Positions 24,674 through 36,177 of a stretch of 64,000 nucleotides of DNA are shown here, piece by piece; the first letter of the stretch is position 1; each line of letters begins with the position of its first letter. The notes beneath the pieces were generated by a model that saw nothing but the letters and a program-made list of their open reading frames with translations, ran no database searches and was not told the origin of the DNA. The translations under genes were made by a program, and so were the position numbers. Source of the DNA: Nemertoderma westbladi (taxonomy: Eukaryota; Xenacoelomorpha; Nemertodermatida; Nemertodermatidae); the NCBI GenBank assembly GCA_032718475.1, contig JAUCBJ010007442.1, positions 1 to 64,000 on the forward strand, given 5' to 3'.

Positions 24674-27395
24674 ATTAGATTATCGCGCAAACGCGCGCAG
24701 CACCAGTCTAGCTGGCATTTATTCAAACAGTAAAAACTTAAAAATCATCAAAACATTAAAACCGCATTGAAAGTGAAGGTTAAAATGTACAGTAATAAAA
24801 TGGTAGGTAAGTTACCGTTAAATGGGGTTACACAGCACGGCATTCTAAATGCACCCAAAACCAAAAAGCATCACGTCTTTTCCCTACCCTAATTGTGAAA
24901 TGACATTAAAACCACAAATATCAGGATATATAATAGACCTCGTGTACTAAAATCCTGCTAGGTTTAAAATTAAACAATTGAATCAAGCAAAATCAAACAT
25001 AACACGATCAAAATCGAGAAATCTGCACTGGGTACTGGGTAGACTCCTACTAGATTTACATTTAGAAACCCGAGAAATCTGCACTGGGTACTGGGTGGGT
25101 AGTCTCCTACCGCTAAAATGCACGACATACTGTATGGAACCCAAGATCGCGAAAATACAGAGGGTAAATCTCCTTAGATCTAGAAACTGCACAAGTACAG
25201 GGTGATCTACTTGGTTTACATAACAAAATAGGCTACTAAGTGCACGACATAATGCAACTTAAAATGGAAAATTAACAGGCTATCATATCTCATAATTCAA
25301 ATATTCTGAAATATTCTTTTATGTGCTTATGCTTTGAACGAAAAGATACACCTGGTATTGAAAAAGTGTTTGAAATAAAATTAGCTGACATTTGAGAAAC
25401 TGCTGAGACTTCTGGGGGAGATAGTCGTTCCTTAAGCGATTTATGGCAGTACTGATAGTTGCACAGCGATTTAATCGAGGGAAGACTATGCTCTTGTATG
25501 GCATATCTTAACGTGCCCCCTAAGCCTTGATACGTCCCTGGATTTCCCAACGCGTTATTTTGAACACCCAACCTAAAAATCACTTGTAGATTGTAATTGG
25601 GAGTAGATAGACCTCGCAGTAGGGTCCCAAGACACGATCTATAGGCTCCCACAGATAAACTATCTGTTCCAAACAGATGGTTTAGTGTTTCATTCGACAC
25701 ATACGGCCCCAAGTGAAGCAAACCTCTCAGCTTCTGGCGATAATATGCATCTAACTTGGCTTTCTCAAATTTCTTCAGAGCACCAATCGAGTATTTGTGT
25801 CGGTATAAGAACGAGGATAAAGCAATTGATCTCCATAAAAGTGCCACTTTTTCCACTGGATAGTGTTTGGTAGTCCAACCTTGCTTGTGGAATCGATCAG
25901 CCAATATTGCCAGAGCCTGGATTGTATTAGCCAACACATTTACATTATTTTGCCAAGACCTTTGGATATTAACACCAAGGAAAGTTATCGACTGTGACAT
26001 ATCATGGTGTCGACCATTTAAAAACAGAGTTGGAGGCGGTTTATTCTCCGCTGTATTCCAAGGAGATAGATATATCCAATTTATCTTCGAGTCTTCCAAC
26101 CGCAGCCCTAGTTTGGTTATGTGTGTTTCTATACGAGTTGCCAACTTCTCCATATCCCGTGGACAACTTGCCATCAGAAGGATGTCATCAGCATATCCAA
26201 GAGCACTAAACAACTCATTATATATTCGGCAACCAATCTTACTTTGACCATTGCATGAATAAATATTTGTAAACATCCCATTTGTGTAATAGTTAAACAG
26301 GGCTGGAGATAGAATGGACCCTTGTTTTATTCCATTAAGCATAGTGAAACCATTTTCCGATACAAGGCCATTTATGTTAATGAAAAGACGACTAAGCTGA
26401 TAATAAACAACCAGAATTCTACAGATGTACGGATTGATGACATCGGACATCCTCTGAAACAATTTAATCTGGTCGACTCCGTCATATGCCGCCGAGATAT
26501 CCAGCTGACAAACGTATACTCCAGATCCATGCCTGCGATAATGTTCTATACACTCAAGTACAGCACTGAGAATTACATCACTGCCAATTCCCGATTGATA
26601 AGCCAACTGCTGAGGACTGGGTTCCAGAAAAAGATACTCCCTAAGTAATACTCCTTCGAGTACCTTGCCAAATATGCTGATAGATGATATTGGACGATAT
26701 GACGATGGTGCACAAACATCCTTTTTCTTCCCTTTGTAGATACAGGTGACTACAGTCTCCCCAAAGAAATCAGGCAGGCATCCTAGAGATATGGACTCAT
26801 TTAATAACTTTGTTACGTGGTAGCACACAACTTCTTTCTCCGAATATAAAAGGTGCTCTACAGTCATCATCTGCTTGTCTGGGGACTTATTTCTGTTGAG
26901 AAGTAAGATTGTCCGTTCAACCAACTTTTCAGAAATGACTGGTGCCTCAGTTTGACTACAAGCTGAACTTAGCTTCTCAAGTAAACTATTTATATTTTTC
27001 GGTTGAGAACTGTCCTTTTGTAGCTGATTACATAAATAGTCGGTGAGAGGACCTCTCATGGATTCAGCCGTGGTATCTTTCCGTTTATTATTTACAAAAT
27101 TCCAAAATCCACTTGGGTTGTGTCTGTAACTGCCAATTAAATGATCAATGCGCTTGGATAAGTGTTGCTTGGTGAGCCAGTTTTTAAGGTGCCTCGTTGC
27201 ACGCTTGGAATCTTGAAACATCTGTCCAAAAGTGTCACCCGAATCCTTACCCCTTTCACACCAAATATTATATAACTTTTTAGATGTTTGGCATCTTTCC
27301 AGTAATTTTTTATTTCGCACCCTGATATTGTTCGACTTCTTTTTGTGCTGTTTCTTGGGTATATATTCATAGGCAGTATCATGTATACACGTACA
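24674..27395 (-). mobile_element. 5'-truncated LINE, copy A
   Basis: A non-LTR retrotransposon inside the satellite. On the minus strand it starts near 27395, where satellite sequence gives way to RT-coding sequence. It ends at 24674, after about 600 bp of 3' untranslated sequence, with a GC-rich self-complementary tail (CGCGCGTTTGCGCG on the minus strand). The 3' untranslated region has an internal direct repeat of about 58 bp (GAAATCTGCACTGGGTACTG at 25017 and 25075). No endonuclease is present, so the 5' part was lost at insertion. I could not find a clean target duplication, because both flanks are repetitive. Confidence 0.88.
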
Positions 27396-27425
27396 TACAG
27401 TGTATGTACGTACAAGCTGTATCAC
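25290..27425 (-). CDS. LINE reverse transcriptase, copy A (5'-truncated)
   Basis: A 711-codon open frame. The first residues (to about 10) are translated satellite; transposon sequence follows, so the ATG is fortuitous and the true N terminus with its endonuclease is missing. RT landmarks: a conserved SSYRPIS block (about 243-249), LDISAAYDGVD (about 308-318), GIKQGSILSPALFN (about 358-371) and the catalytic box YADD near residue 410. A thumb/connection region follows, then a C-terminal part without a recognised domain. Every catalytic motif expected for a non-LTR RT is visible and there is no internal stop. It is a different family from the LINEs at 10847, 16644 and 59363. Whether it is expressed is unknown. 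It is likely a recent insertion that was then duplicated. Confidence 0.85.
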   Translation of the reverse strand: MIQLVRTYTVCTCIHDTAYEYIPKKQHKKKSNNIRVRNKKLLERCQTSKKLYNIWCERGKDSGDTFGQMFQDSKRATRHLKNWLTKQHLSKRIDHLIGSYRHNPSGFWNFVNNKRKDTTAESMRGPLTDYLCNQLQKDSSQPKNINSLLEKLSSACSQTEAPVISEKLVERTILLLNRNKSPDKQMMTVEHLLYSEKEVVCYHVTKLLNESISLGCLPDFFGETVVTCIYKGKKKDVCAPSSYRPISSISIFGKVLEGVLLREYLFLEPSPQQLAYQSGIGSDVILSAVLECIEHYRRHGSGVYVCQLDISAAYDGVDQIKLFQRMSDVINPYICRILVVYYQLSRLFININGLVSENGFTMLNGIKQGSILSPALFNYYTNGMFTNIYSCNGQSKIGCRIYNELFSALGYADDILLMASCPRDMEKLATRIETHITKLGLRLEDSKINWIYLSPWNTAENKPPPTLFLNGRHHDMSQSITFLGVNIQRSWQNNVNVLANTIQALAILADRFHKQGWTTKHYPVEKVALLWRSIALSSFLYRHKYSIGALKKFEKAKLDAYYRQKLRGLLHLGPYVSNETLNHLFGTDSLSVGAYRSCLGTLLRGLSTPNYNLQVIFRLGVQNNALGNPGTYQGLGGTLRYAIQEHSLPSIKSLCNYQYCHKSLKERLSPPEVSAVSQMSANFISNTFSIPGVSFRSKHKHIKEYFRIFEL

Positions 27426-29756
27426 TATTAGTTAGTTATGTAATAGTTATCTACAGTGTATGTACGTACATGTAATAGTTACCTACAGTGTATGTACGTA
27501 CATGTAATAGTTATCTACAGTGTAGTATGTACGTACATGTAATAGTTATCTACCGTGTATGTACGTACATGTAATAGTTATCTACAGTGTATGTACGCAC
27601 ATGCTGTAGCAATATAAGTTAGTTATGTAATAGTTACCTACAGTGTATGTACGTACATGTAATAGTTATCTACAGTGTAGTATGTAAGTACATGTAATAG
27701 TTATCTACAGTGTATGTACGTACAAGCTGTAGCACTATAAGTTAGTTATGTAATTGTTACCTACAGTGTATGTACGTACATGTAATAGTTATCTACAGTG
27801 TATGTACGTACATGTAATAGTTATCTACAGTGTATGTACGTACATGTAATAGTTATCTACAGTGTATGTACGTACATGTAATAGTTATCTACAGTGTATG
27901 TACGTACATGTAATAGTTATCTACAGTGTATGTACGTACATGCAGTATCACTATTAGTTAGTTATGTAATAGTTACCTACAGTGTATGTACGTACATGTA
28001 ATAGTTATCTACAGTGTATGTACGTACATGTAATAGTTATCTACAGTGTATGTACGTACATGCAGTATCACTATTAGTTAGTTATGTAATAGTTATCTAC
28101 AGTGTATGTACGTACATGTAATAGTTACCTACAGTGTATGTACGTACATGCAGTATCACTATTAGTTAGTTATGTAATAGTTACCTACAGTGTATGTACG
28201 TACATGTAATAGTTATCTACAGTGTATGTACGTACATGCAGTATCACTATTAGTTAGTTATGTAATAGTTGCCTACAGTGTATGTACGTACATGTAATAG
28301 TTATCTACAGTGTATGTACGTACATGCAGTATCACTATTAGTTAGTTATGTAATAGTTACCTACAGTGTATGTACGTACATGTAATAGTTATCTACAGTG
28401 TATGTACGTACATGCAGTATCACTATTAGTTAGTTATGTAATAGTTATCTACAGTGTATGTACGTACATGTAATAGTTACCTACAGTGTATTTACGTACA
28501 TGTAATAGTTATCTACAGTGTATGTACGTACATGCAGTATCACTATTAGTTAGTTATGTAATAAACACCTACAGTGTATGTACGTACATGCAGTATCACT
28601 ATTAGTTAGTTATGTAATAAACACCTACAGTGTATGTACGTACATGTAATAGTTATCTACAGTGTATGTACGACATGTAATAGTTATCTACAGTGTAGTA
28701 TGTACGTACAAGCTGTAGCACTATAAGTTAGTAATTTAATAGTTACCTACAGTGTATGTACGTACATGTAATAGTTACCTACAGTGTATGTACGTACATG
28801 TAATAGTTACCTACAGTGTATGTACGTACATGTAATAGTTATCTACAGTGGATGTACGTACAAGCTGTATCACTATTAGTTAGTTATGTAATAGTTATCT
28901 ACAGTGTATGTACGTACATGTAATAGTTATCTACTGTGTATGTACGCACATGCTGTAGCACTATAAGTTAGTTATGTAATAGTTACCTACAGTGTATGTA
29001 CGTACAAGCTGTAGCACTATAAGTTAGTTATGTAATAGTTACCTACAGTGTATGTACGTACAAGCTGTAGCACTATAAGTTGGTTATGTAATAGTTACCT
29101 ACAGTGTATGTACGTACATGTAATAGTTATCTACAGTGTAGTATGTACGTACATGTAATAGTTATCTACAGTGTATGTACGTACATGTAATAGTTATCTA
29201 CAGTGTAGTATGTACGTACATGTAATAGTTATCTACAGTGTATGTACGTACATGTAATAGTTATCTACAGTGTATGTACGTACAAGCTGTAGCACTATAA
29301 GTTAGTTATGTAATAGTTACCTACAGTGTATGTACGTACATGTAATAGTTATCTACAGTGTATGTACGTACATGTAATAGTTATCTACAGTGTAGTATGT
29401 ACGTACAAGCTGTAGCACTATAAGTTAGTAATTTAATAGTTACCTACAGTGTATGTACGTACATGTAATAGTTACCTACAGTGTATGTACGTACATGTAA
29501 TAGTTACCTACAGTGTATGTACGTACATGTAATAGTTATCTACAGTGGATGTACGTACAAGCTGTAGCAATATAAGTTAGTTATGTAATAGTTACCTACA
29601 GTGTATGTACGTACAAGCTGTAGCACTATAAGTTAGTTATGTAATAGTTACCTACAGTGTATGTACGTACATGTAATAGTTATCTACAGTGTAGTATGTA
29701 CGTACATGTAATAGTTATCTACAGTGTATGTAGGTACATGTAATAGTTATCTACAG
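27396..29756. repeat. Modular satellite between the two LINE copies
   Basis: Same 32/56-bp modules as 19349-24673. The left part (to about 27880) corresponds to sequence right of LINE copy B. The right part (from about 27940) repeats 22856-24673. The junction of the two 5-kb units lies in a run of five short monomers around 27770-27930. Confidence 0.93.
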
Positions 29757-32478
29757 ATTAGATTATCGCGCAAACGCGCGCAGCACCAGTCTAGCTGGCA
29801 TTTATTCAAACAGTAAAAACTTAAAAATCATCAAAACATTAAAACCGCATTGAAAGTGAAGGTTAAAATGTACAGTAATAAAATGGTAGGTAAGTTACCG
29901 TTAAATGGGGTTACACAGCACGGCATTCTAAATGCACCCAAAACCAAAAAGCATCACGTCTTTTCCCTACCCTAATTGTGAAATGACATTAAAACCACAA
30001 ATATCAGGATATATAATAGACCTCGTGTACTAAAATCCTGCTAGGTTTAAAATTAAACAATTGAATCAAGCAAAATCAAACATAACACGATCAAAATCGA
30101 GAAATCTGCACTGGGTACTGGGTAGACTCCTACTAGATTTACATTTAGAAACCCGAGAAATCTGCACTGGGTACTGGGTGGGTAGTCTCCTACCGCTAAA
30201 ATGCACGACATACTGTATGGAACCCAAGATCGCGAAAATACAGAGGGTAAATCTCCTTAGATCTAGAAACTGCACAAGTACAGGGTGATCTACTTGGTTT
30301 ACATAACAAAATAGGCTACTAAGTGCACGACATAATGCAACTTAAAATGGAAAATTAACAGGCTATCATATCTCATAATTCAAATATTCTGAAATATTCT
30401 TTTATGTGCTTATGCTTTGAACGAAAAGATACACCTGGTATTGAAAAAGTGTTTGAAATAAAATTAGCTGACATTTGAGAAACTGCTGAGACTTCTGGGG
30501 GAGATAGTCGTTCCTTAAGCGATTTATGGCAGTACTGATAGTTGCACAGCGATTTAATCGAGGGAAGACTATGCTCTTGTATGGCATATCTTAACGTGCC
30601 CCCTAAGCCTTGATACGTCCCTGGATTTCCCAACGCGTTATTTTGAACACCCAACCTAAAAATCACTTGTAGATTGTAATTGGGAGTAGATAGACCTCGC
30701 AGTAGGGTCCCAAGACACGATCTATAGGCTCCCACAGATAAACTATCTGTTCCAAACAGATGGTTTAGTGTTTCATTCGACACATACGGCCCCAAGTGAA
30801 GCAAACCTCTCAGCTTCTGGCGATAATATGCATCTAACTTGGCTTTCTCAAATTTCTTCAGAGCACCAATCGAGTATTTGTGTCGGTATAAGAACGAGGA
30901 TAAAGCAATTGATCTCCATAAAAGTGCCACTTTTTCCACTGGATAGTGTTTGGTAGTCCAACCTTGCTTGTGGAATCGATCAGCCAATATTGCCAGAGCC
31001 TGGATTGTATTAGCCAACACATTTACATTATTTTGCCAAGACCTTTGGATATTAACACCAAGGAAAGTTATCGACTGTGACATATCATGGTGTCGACCAT
31101 TTAAAAACAGAGTTGGAGGCGGTTTATTCTCCGCTGTATTCCAAGGAGATAGATATATCCAATTTATCTTCGAGTCTTCCAACCGCAGCCCTAGTTTGGT
31201 TATGTGTGTTTCTATACGAGTTGCCAACTTCTCCATATCCCGTGGACAACTTGCCATCAGAAGGATGTCATCAGCATATCCAAGAGCACTAAACAACTCA
31301 TTATATATTCGGCAACCAATCTTACTTTGACCATTGCATGAATAAATATTTGTAAACATCCCATTTGTGTAATAGTTAAACAGGGCTGGAGATAGAATGG
31401 ACCCTTGTTTTATTCCATTAAGCATAGTGAAACCATTTTCCGATACAAGGCCATTTATGTTAATGAAAAGACGACTAAGCTGATAATAAACAACCAGAAT
31501 TCTACAGATGTACGGATTGATGACATCGGACATCCTCTGAAACAATTTAATCTGGTCGACTCCGTCATATGCCGCCGAGATATCCAGCTGACAAACGTAT
31601 ACTCCAGATCCATGCCTGCGATAATGTTCTATACACTCAAGTACAGCACTGAGAATTACATCACTGCCAATTCCCGATTGATAAGCCAACTGCTGAGGAC
31701 TGGGTTCCAGAAAAAGATACTCCCTAAGTAATACTCCTTCGAGTACCTTGCCAAATATGCTGATAGATGATATTGGACGATATGACGATGGTGCACAAAC
31801 ATCCTTTTTCTTCCCTTTGTAGATACAGGTGACTACAGTCTCCCCAAAGAAATCAGGCAGGCATCCTAGAGATATGGACTCATTTAATAACTTTGTTACG
31901 TGGTAGCACACAACTTCTTTCTCCGAATATAAAAGGTGCTCTACAGTCATCATCTGCTTGTCTGGGGACTTATTTCTGTTGAGAAGTAAGATTGTCCGTT
32001 CAACCAACTTTTCAGAAATGACTGGTGCCTCAGTTTGACTACAAGCTGAACTTAGCTTCTCAAGTAAACTATTTATATTTTTCGGTTGAGAACTGTCCTT
32101 TTGTAGCTGATTACATAAATAGTCGGTGAGAGGACCTCTCATGGATTCAGCCGTGGTATCTTTCCGTTTATTATTTACAAAATTCCAAAATCCACTTGGG
32201 TTGTGTCTGTAACTGCCAATTAAATGATCAATGCGCTTGGATAAGTGTTGCTTGGTGAGCCAGTTTTTAAGGTGCCTCGTTGCACGCTTGGAATCTTGAA
32301 ACATCTGTCCAAAAGTGTCACCCGAATCCTTACCCCTTTCACACCAAATATTATATAACTTTTTAGATGTTTGGCATCTTTCCAGTAATTTTTTATTTCG
32401 CACCCTGATATTGTTCGACTTCTTTTTGTGCTGTTTCTTGGGTATATATTCATAGGCAGTATCATGTATACACGTACA
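29757..32478 (-). mobile_element. 5'-truncated LINE, copy B (duplicate of copy A)
   Basis: Apparently identical to 24674-27395 along its length, including the 5' truncation point, the 3' untranslated repeat and the GC-rich end. The shared truncation point and shared satellite flanks show that this copy arose by duplication of the locus, not by a second retrotransposition. Confidence 0.9.
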
Positions 32479-32508
32479 TACAGTGTATGTACGTACAAGC
32501 TGTATCAC
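30373..32508 (-). CDS. LINE reverse transcriptase, copy B (5'-truncated)
   Basis: 711 codons, identical in translation to 25290-27425, with the same YADD box and the same fortuitous start in satellite sequence. The lack of differences means the duplication is very recent, is kept uniform by gene conversion, or is an assembly artefact. The 1-base deletion near 28673 and the 99-bp satellite difference near 32549 argue against a simple assembly copy. Confidence 0.85.
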   Translation of the reverse strand: MIQLVRTYTVCTCIHDTAYEYIPKKQHKKKSNNIRVRNKKLLERCQTSKKLYNIWCERGKDSGDTFGQMFQDSKRATRHLKNWLTKQHLSKRIDHLIGSYRHNPSGFWNFVNNKRKDTTAESMRGPLTDYLCNQLQKDSSQPKNINSLLEKLSSACSQTEAPVISEKLVERTILLLNRNKSPDKQMMTVEHLLYSEKEVVCYHVTKLLNESISLGCLPDFFGETVVTCIYKGKKKDVCAPSSYRPISSISIFGKVLEGVLLREYLFLEPSPQQLAYQSGIGSDVILSAVLECIEHYRRHGSGVYVCQLDISAAYDGVDQIKLFQRMSDVINPYICRILVVYYQLSRLFININGLVSENGFTMLNGIKQGSILSPALFNYYTNGMFTNIYSCNGQSKIGCRIYNELFSALGYADDILLMASCPRDMEKLATRIETHITKLGLRLEDSKINWIYLSPWNTAENKPPPTLFLNGRHHDMSQSITFLGVNIQRSWQNNVNVLANTIQALAILADRFHKQGWTTKHYPVEKVALLWRSIALSSFLYRHKYSIGALKKFEKAKLDAYYRQKLRGLLHLGPYVSNETLNHLFGTDSLSVGAYRSCLGTLLRGLSTPNYNLQVIFRLGVQNNALGNPGTYQGLGGTLRYAIQEHSLPSIKSLCNYQYCHKSLKERLSPPEVSAVSQMSANFISNTFSIPGVSFRSKHKHIKEYFRIFEL

Positions 32509-34573
32509 TATTAGTTAGTTATGTAATAGTTATCTACAGTGTATGTACGTACATGTAATAGTTATCTACAGTGTATGTACGCACATGCTGTAGCAATATA
32601 AGTTAGTTATGTAATAGTTACCTACAGTGTATGTACGTACATGTAATAGTTATCTACAGTGTAGTATGTAAGTACATGTAATAGTTATCTACAGTGTATG
32701 TACGTACAAGCTGTAGCACTATAAGTTAGTTATGTAATTGTTACCTACAGTGTATGTACGTACATGTAATAGTTATCTACAGTGTATGTACGTACATGTA
32801 ATAGTTATCTACAGTGTATGTACGTACATGTAATAGTTATCTACAGTGTATGTACGTACATGTAATAGTTATCTACCGTGTATGTACGTACATGTAATAG
32901 TTATCTACAGTGTATGTACGTACAAGCTGTATCACTATAAGTTAGTTATGTAATAGTTACCTACAGTGTATGTACGTACATGTAATAGTTATTTACAGTG
33001 TATGTACGTACATGCAATAGTTATCTACAGTGTATGTACGCACATGCTGTAGCAATATAAGTTAGTTATGTAATAGTTACCTACAGTGTATGTACGTACA
33101 TGTAATAGTTACCTACAGTGTATGTACGTACATGTAATAGTTATCTACAGTGTATGTACGTACAAGCTGTAGAACTATAAGTTAGTTATGTAATAGTTAC
33201 CTACAGTGTATGTACGTACATGTAATAGTTACCTACAGTGTATGTACGTACATGTAATAGTTATCTACAGTGTGTGTACGTACATGTAATAGTTATCTAC
33301 AGTGTATGTACGTACATGTAATAGTTATCTACAGTGTATGTACGTACATGTAATAGTTATCTACAGTGTATGTACGTACATGCTGTAGCACTATTAGTTA
33401 GTTATGTAATAGTTACCTACAGTGTATGTACGTACATGTAATAGTTATCTACAGTGTATGTACATACATGTAATATTTACCTACAGTGTATGTACGTACA
33501 TGTTGTAGCACTATAAGTTAGTTATGTAATAGTTACCTACAGTGTATGTACGTACAAGCTGTAGCACTATAAGTTAGTTATGTAATAGTTACCTACAGTG
33601 TATGTACGTACAAGCTGTAGCACTATAAGTTAGTTATGTAATAGTTACCTACAGTGTATGTACGTACATGTAATAGTTACCTACAGTGTATGTACGTACA
33701 TGTAATAGTTACCTACAGTGTAGTATGTACGTACAAGCTGTAGCACTATAAGTTAGTTATGTAATAGTTACCTACAGTGTATGTACGTACATGTAATAGT
33801 TATCTACAGTGTATGTACGTACATGTAATAGTTACCTACAGTGTAGTATGTACGTACAAGCTGTAGCACTATAAGTTAGTTATGTAATAGTTACCTACAG
33901 TGTATGTACGTACATGTAATAGTTATCTACAGTGTATGTACGTACATGTAATAGTTACCTACAGTGTAGTATGTACGTACAAGCTGTAGCACTATAAGTT
34001 AGTTATGTAATAGTTACCTACAGTGTATGTACGTACATGTAATAGTTATCTAGAGTGTATGTACGTACATGTAATAGTTATCTACAGTGTATGTACGTAC
34101 AATCTGTAGCACTATAAGTTAGTTATGTAATAGTTACCTACAGTGTATGTACGTACATGTAATAGTTACCTACAGTGTATGTACGTACATGTAATAGTTA
34201 CCTACAGTGTAGTATGTACGTACAAGCTGTAGCACTATAAGTTAGTTATGTAATAGTTACCTACAGTGTATGTACGTACATGTAATAGTTATCTACAGTG
34301 TATGTACGTACATGTAATAGTTATCTACAGTGTATGTACGTACATGTAATAGTTACCTACAGTGTAGTATGTACGTACAAGCTGTAGCATTATAAGTTAG
34401 TTATGTAATAGTTACCTACAGTTTATGTACGTACATGTAATAGTTATCTACAGTGTATGTACGTACAAGCTGTAGCACTATAAGTTAATTATGTAATAGT
34501 TACCTACAGTGTATGTACGTGTACATGTAATAGTTATCTACAACAGTGTATGTATTTACGTACATGCTGTGGC
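32479..34573. repeat. Modular satellite, last block
   Basis: The same monomers continue and become more diverged toward the right (for example GTACGTGTACATG near 34517 and an ACAACAG insertion near 34541). The array ends at about 34573 in single-copy-looking DNA. Confidence 0.94.
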
Positions 34574-35808
34574 AATTTAAATGGGGATTTTCTGTGTTTT
34601 GTTTAGGGTATGCAAAGGCCCCATGTGTCTCTTAGTGTAAAAGAAAGCGATGTATTTAAAAAAAAATGTTAAAAACAGACAAGTCATCTGGGCGAGACAG
34701 TTTATACCCTCGGTATAAGCGCCATATCAAGGGAAATGATCTATCAGGTGATGTAGGTCAAAGCAAAATTCCTATTTAAAACAAAATGTTTGAATTTCGC
34801 AGAGAAATAACGGGAATAAACTGTTTTTACTTCTCTAAAATTATCTAAACAGCTATAATATATTATTTTACCCTATTTAAAATTCACGGTGGATGTATAA
34901 AATCAGGTATGCAATATATTTGTAATATAATAATAATTAACACATTCTCAACACTTTCTTCAAGTCAATATTACTGAAAACTAACGCAATTTCTGGGAAA
35001 AGAATTGTATATATACAAGAAAGGTCAATGATCATGTGATGCACCGGCGGTATGACTATTAGGACCTATACTGTTATGATACGTTATCAGAAAAACGTAT
35101 CATAAAGTGACGGATTCTTCATAAGACTTATCATATATATCTTATTTAAAATCATTATGTTCTTACCCCTCAGACTAAACAAAATTATACTGTTCTGTAT
35201 ATCTGCTATATAGCTGTCTAGTATCTGATATCTGTCTCAATAATTTCATAAACTACCTCCTGTGCATGCAATTTAATTGTTCCCTGAGAGACACAAACTT
35301 AGTTAAGTTTCATAAACGTAGAAACACACATTTAAAACCGAGATTAGTGAAATATCGACTAACAAAATGCACAACATAACCCTCAAAACTCTAGCATTCA
35401 TGCCCGTCTTTGCTGGCGTACTAATGAGCTTAGAGCGATCTTTGAAAACTCTGTAGACAACATTTTTTGGTTTCTTCAGCCTCAGCGTCATCGATAACGA
35501 TGTATAAATTTGATGGATCGTTAGAATGATAGATTTATTTATACATTATGTAAAAACAATAACAAATACACCAAACAATGTACCGGTATAAAGGTATTGT
35601 CCAACATAACATATAGGATTACCCCTAAAGCTTTGCAGCTTATTTCCAAGGGGGTCCTTTATGCTACTTGGTTACAAATACAATATTACACAATTACACT
35701 ATGCTAACCTAAAATCAATGTAAAATATAAACTTAACGTACAACGAGACAATACTCAGACTCAACAATATAGATGTAACTAACTATGTACAGTACATTGA
35801 TTACAATT
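34574..35808. other. Intergenic, AT-rich, no gene recognised
   Basis: No convincing exon. A perfect 12-bp inverted repeat, TTATGATACGTT at 35074-35085 and its complement at 35094-35105, could form a small hairpin. The segment 35529-35600 is a dispersed repeat listed separately. Confidence 0.6.
35529..35600 (-). repeat. Dispersed repeat, probable retroposon 3' end
   Basis: About 70 bp (GATTTATTTATACATTATG through ACAATGTACCGG and TATAAAGGTAT) recurs almost unchanged at 56050-56118. Read on the minus strand it ends in AATAAATCTATC, a simple-repeat-like tail typical of LINE or SINE 3' ends. The strand assignment and this interpretation are inference. Confidence 0.7.
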
Positions 35809-36172
35809 GTAGGGCTGAGCATAAAAAGGTCCTGTGATAAAAGTGTCATTCTGAGATAATCACACTTTTGCGTTTTTTTTTTACCTCCACATTACAGTTG
35901 ATGTTAGCAATCTGTATTTTTGCATGCAAGTATATAGATGTACTTCAAAATCTTTACTTTCAAAAAAATTTAAAAATTTTCAAAATTGTTTTGCATATAT
36001 CAGGCAGTATTGTACATAAGACCTTTTTTGTTTATGCAGTATTATTGCAGTATTGTTCATATGATCCGAGAACCTTGTTGGTAAGATAAGTTAGGTCGCA
36101 TAGGACCTCTGTTTGAGTATAACTCTGATTCTAAGAAAAATGTCACATAAGACCTTTTTATGCTCTGCCCTT
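35809..36172. mobile_element. MITE-like element with terminal inverted repeats
   Basis: Imperfect inverted ends of about 30 bp: left GTAGGGCTGAGCATAAAAAG then GTCCTGTGATA; right, complemented, AAGGGCAGAGCATAAAAAG then GTCTTATGTGACA. Both ends are bordered by CAATT (35804-35808 and 36173-36177), a candidate 5-bp target duplication. The 364-bp interior is non-coding and includes a third related motif near 36013. A short non-autonomous DNA transposon is the best reading. The superfamily cannot be named from this. Confidence 0.7.
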
Positions 36173-36177
36173 CAATT

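Larger units (their letters stand above)
22800..32900. repeat. Tandem duplication of about 5083 bp (satellite plus LINE)
   Basis: Two adjacent copies of a unit made of about 1.9 kb satellite, a 2.7-kb LINE and several hundred bp of satellite. The step is 5084 bp on the left (GTTGCC variant at 23184 and 28268) and 5083 bp after a 1-base deletion near 28673 in copy 2. The LINE reading frames at 25290-27425 and 30373-32508 give identical proteins. Right of the LINE, copy 2 lacks about 99 bp of satellite (three monomers) near 32549. The unit boundaries lie within satellite and cannot be placed more exactly than about 100 bp. The unit contains part of the older 1715-bp repeat, so it arose later. 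Confidence 0.92.

Noticed and set aside
24978-25205. 75-codon plus frame (and its copy at 30061-30288)
   Set aside because: It starts at a TTG and runs antisense through the LINE 3' untranslated region. It exists twice only because the locus is duplicated.
25290-32508. Two 711-codon frames read as a host gene family
   Set aside because: They are one truncated LINE inside a tandemly duplicated satellite segment, not independent genes.
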